A stretch of DNA of 15,237 nucleotides from JBKHJA01 sp046538375 (GTDB lineage Bacteria; Acidobacteriota; Aminicenantia; Aminicenantales; Aminicenantaceae), in assembly GCA_046538375.1 (NCBI GenBank), contig JBKHJA010000061.1, forward strand, positions 1-15,237, written 5' to 3'. Of the stretch, positions 14,710 through 15,237 are shown piece after piece. Made by a program: the position numbers and the translations under genes. How positions within the stretch are numbered: the stretch's first letter is position 1; the number at the start of each line of letters is the position of its first letter. Below the pieces are notes generated by a model. The model was not told the DNA's origin and did not search any database. It worked only from the letters and a program-made list of their open reading frames with translations.

Positions 14710-14739
14710 CCAGGCAGCAATGATAAGTTATTGGCCTGG
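14710..14739 (-). promoter_or_regulatory. Stem-loop between tRNA-Trp and secE
   Basis: On the minus strand CCAGGC pairs with GCCTGG (6 bp), continued inward by CAAT with ATTG (4 bp) after a two-base bulge, around an eight-base loop. It begins about ten bases after the encoded CCA of the tRNA, behind an A run, and ends 13 bases before the secE start. There is no U run after it, so termination is unlikely. Separating or protecting the secE mRNA after tRNA 3' processing is a plausible, untested role. Confidence 0.45.
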
Positions 14740-14749
14740 TTATTTTTTT

Positions 14750-14826
14750 TGGCAGGTGAGGCAGGACTCGAACCCGCAACCTTCGGTTTTGGAGACCGAT
14801 GCTCTAGCCAGTTGAGCTACTCACCT
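14750..14826 (-). tRNA. tRNA-Trp (anticodon CCA)
   Basis: The cloverleaf can be drawn by eye. The acceptor stem is AGGTGAG with CTCACCT, and the D stem is GCTC with GAGC. The anticodon stem is TCGGT with ACCGA around loop CTCCAAA, which puts CCA in the anticodon position. The T arm is GCGGG-TTCGAGT-CCTGC. The discriminator base is G and the 3' CCA is encoded (14750-14752). The tRNA is 77 bases with CCA. It lies between rpmG and secE in the same direction, a common location for tRNA-Trp, so it is probably cut from the operon transcript. Confidence 0.97.
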
Positions 14827-14903
14827 TTCCTCTGTATGTGCTCCTTTCGAATTGAATAAAACTCTCTTTTTTCGTTGAGCAGAAACATGACTGCCGGATT
14901 TTC

Positions 14904-15053
14904 CTATTTGACCTCCTTGTGGATAGTGTGCTTTCTGCAGAATTTGCAGTATTTCTTCAATTCTATTTTATCACTTTTTTTCTTCTTGTTTCGAGTGGTG
15001 GTATAGTTTCTTCTTCGGCATTCAGCACATTGAAGAGTCACGATTTCTCTCAA
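14904..15053 (-). CDS. rpmG: 50S ribosomal protein L33 (zinc-binding form)
   Basis: This small large-subunit protein lies near the E site. It is 49 residues, starting MREIVTLQCAECRRRNYTTT, with four cysteines (C9, C12, C36, C39) forming the zinc ribbon of the C+ type. It continues to KKYCKFCRKHTIHKEVK. The start is TTG at 15051-15053, supported by GGGAG at 15061-15065 with seven-base spacing and by the family N terminus. There is no in-frame ATG between the upstream stop and this codon. It lies between tuf and tRNA-Trp. The 77 bases between it and the tRNA show no gene or clear promoter. Confidence 0.95.
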   Translation of the reverse strand: MREIVTLQCAECRRRNYTTTRNKKKKSDKIELKKYCKFCRKHTIHKEVK

Positions 15054-15109
15054 TTCCTCACTCCCACTTTTCTCTTCATTTTTTTATTAAATTCAGGGCC
15101 TTGGACAAT

Positions 15110-15122
15110 CCTTCTTTGAAGG
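15110..15122 (-). repeat. Short inverted repeat in the tuf-rpmG gap
   Basis: CCTTC and GAAGG face each other around a three-base loop, with AAT/ATT able to extend the stem across a two-base bulge. The stretch downstream is not a clean U run, so I do not call a terminator between tuf and rpmG. The rest of the 113-base gap (15054-15166) is purine-rich on the coding strand. It also holds a 29-codon GTG reading frame of uncertain status (15050-15139). Confidence 0.35.
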
Positions 15123-15166
15123 CGATTCTTAGGGATCACTCTTCTCCCTTCTTCTTTTGACGGACT

Positions 15167-15237
15167 TTACTCTAGAATGTCAGTGACTGTTCCTGCTCCC
15201 ACTGTCCGTCCTCCCTCTCTTATGGCAAACCTCAGCC
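15167..15237 (-). CDS. tuf: Elongation factor Tu, C-terminal fragment (second copy)
   Basis: The last 22 complete sense codons plus TAA (15167-15169) read LRFAIREGGRTVGAGTVTDI then LE, the standard EF-Tu domain 3 terminus. The rest lies outside the window. This is the copy that heads the tuf-rpmG-tRNA-secE-nusG series, comparable to E. coli tufB before secE. It is in the same orientation as the tuf copy that starts at the opposite edge, about 15.1 kb away. Identification is certain from the signature; its 5' features cannot be judged. Confidence 0.95.
   Translation of the reverse strand, partial: LRFAIREGGRTVGAGTVTDILE

Noticed and set aside
15050..15079. Nine-codon ATG frame just upstream of rpmG
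   Set aside because: The ATG has no Shine-Dalgarno; it is the tail of the longer GTG frame already listed as a weak candidate.
1..15237. CRISPR arrays, insertion sequences, prophage or accessory genes
   Set aside because: No spaced direct repeats, transposase motifs, long terminal inverted repeats or unassigned long coding gaps were seen; every stretch over 300 bases is coding.

Overview
The window is one block of housekeeping transcription and translation genes, all read from the minus strand. In transcription order, from high to low coordinates, it holds the 3' end of one tuf copy, rpmG, tRNA-Trp(CCA), secE, nusG, rplK, rplA, rplJ, rplL, rpoB, rpoC, rpsL, rpsG, fusA and the first codons of a second tuf copy. 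This is the fused 'rif' (secE-nusG-rplKAJL-rpoBC) and 'str' (rpsL-rpsG-fusA-tuf) arrangement seen in many Gram-negative phyla. I see no mobile element, CRISPR array, phage gene or accessory cassette, and no convincing plus-strand gene.

The organism is a bacterium, most likely from a Gram-negative lineage. The beta' subunit carries the large trigger-loop insertion (SI3), and beta carries the proteobacterial-type insertions in its lobe and ahead of the GDKISGRHGNKG region. Base composition looks moderate, somewhat below 50% GC by eye. SecE is the short one-helix form and L33 is the zinc-binding form. I cannot name the phylum from this window. A deltaproteobacterial, acidobacterial or candidate-phylum relative is a guess that a ribosomal-protein or RpoB tree would settle.

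Layout: positions 12814-15237 carry the tuf end, rpmG, tRNA-Trp, secE, nusG and the L11/L1 pair. Positions 11774-12804 carry the L10 and L7/L12 stalk genes. Positions 3317-11718 carry rpoB and rpoC. Positions 1-3188 carry the str genes. Spacing is tight nearly everywhere (2 to about 55 nt, with a 17-nt rplK/rplA overlap). The exceptions are the gaps at 36-171, 3189-3316, 14697-14903 (which contains the tRNA) and 15054-15166. The only clear promoter has a perfect -35 element and lies in the rpoC-rpsL gap. No clear rho-independent terminator is visible on the coding strand, so read-through from tuf to fusA-tuf is plausible, with the rpsL promoter adding a second input.

The least ordinary items sit inside familiar genes. 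RpoB has a roughly 60-residue Cys-rich insertion with two apparent zinc-ribbon modules near residues 81-141. L7/L12 has a roughly 42-residue Lys/Glu-rich N-terminal extension. A long imperfect hairpin fills the rplL-rpoB gap, where E. coli has its attenuator and RNase III site. The rpsL leader combines a promoter-spacer palindrome with a 10-bp hairpin close to the predicted mRNA 5' end. Both window edges fall inside tuf genes, which suggests that the source contig may have been broken by the tuf repeat.
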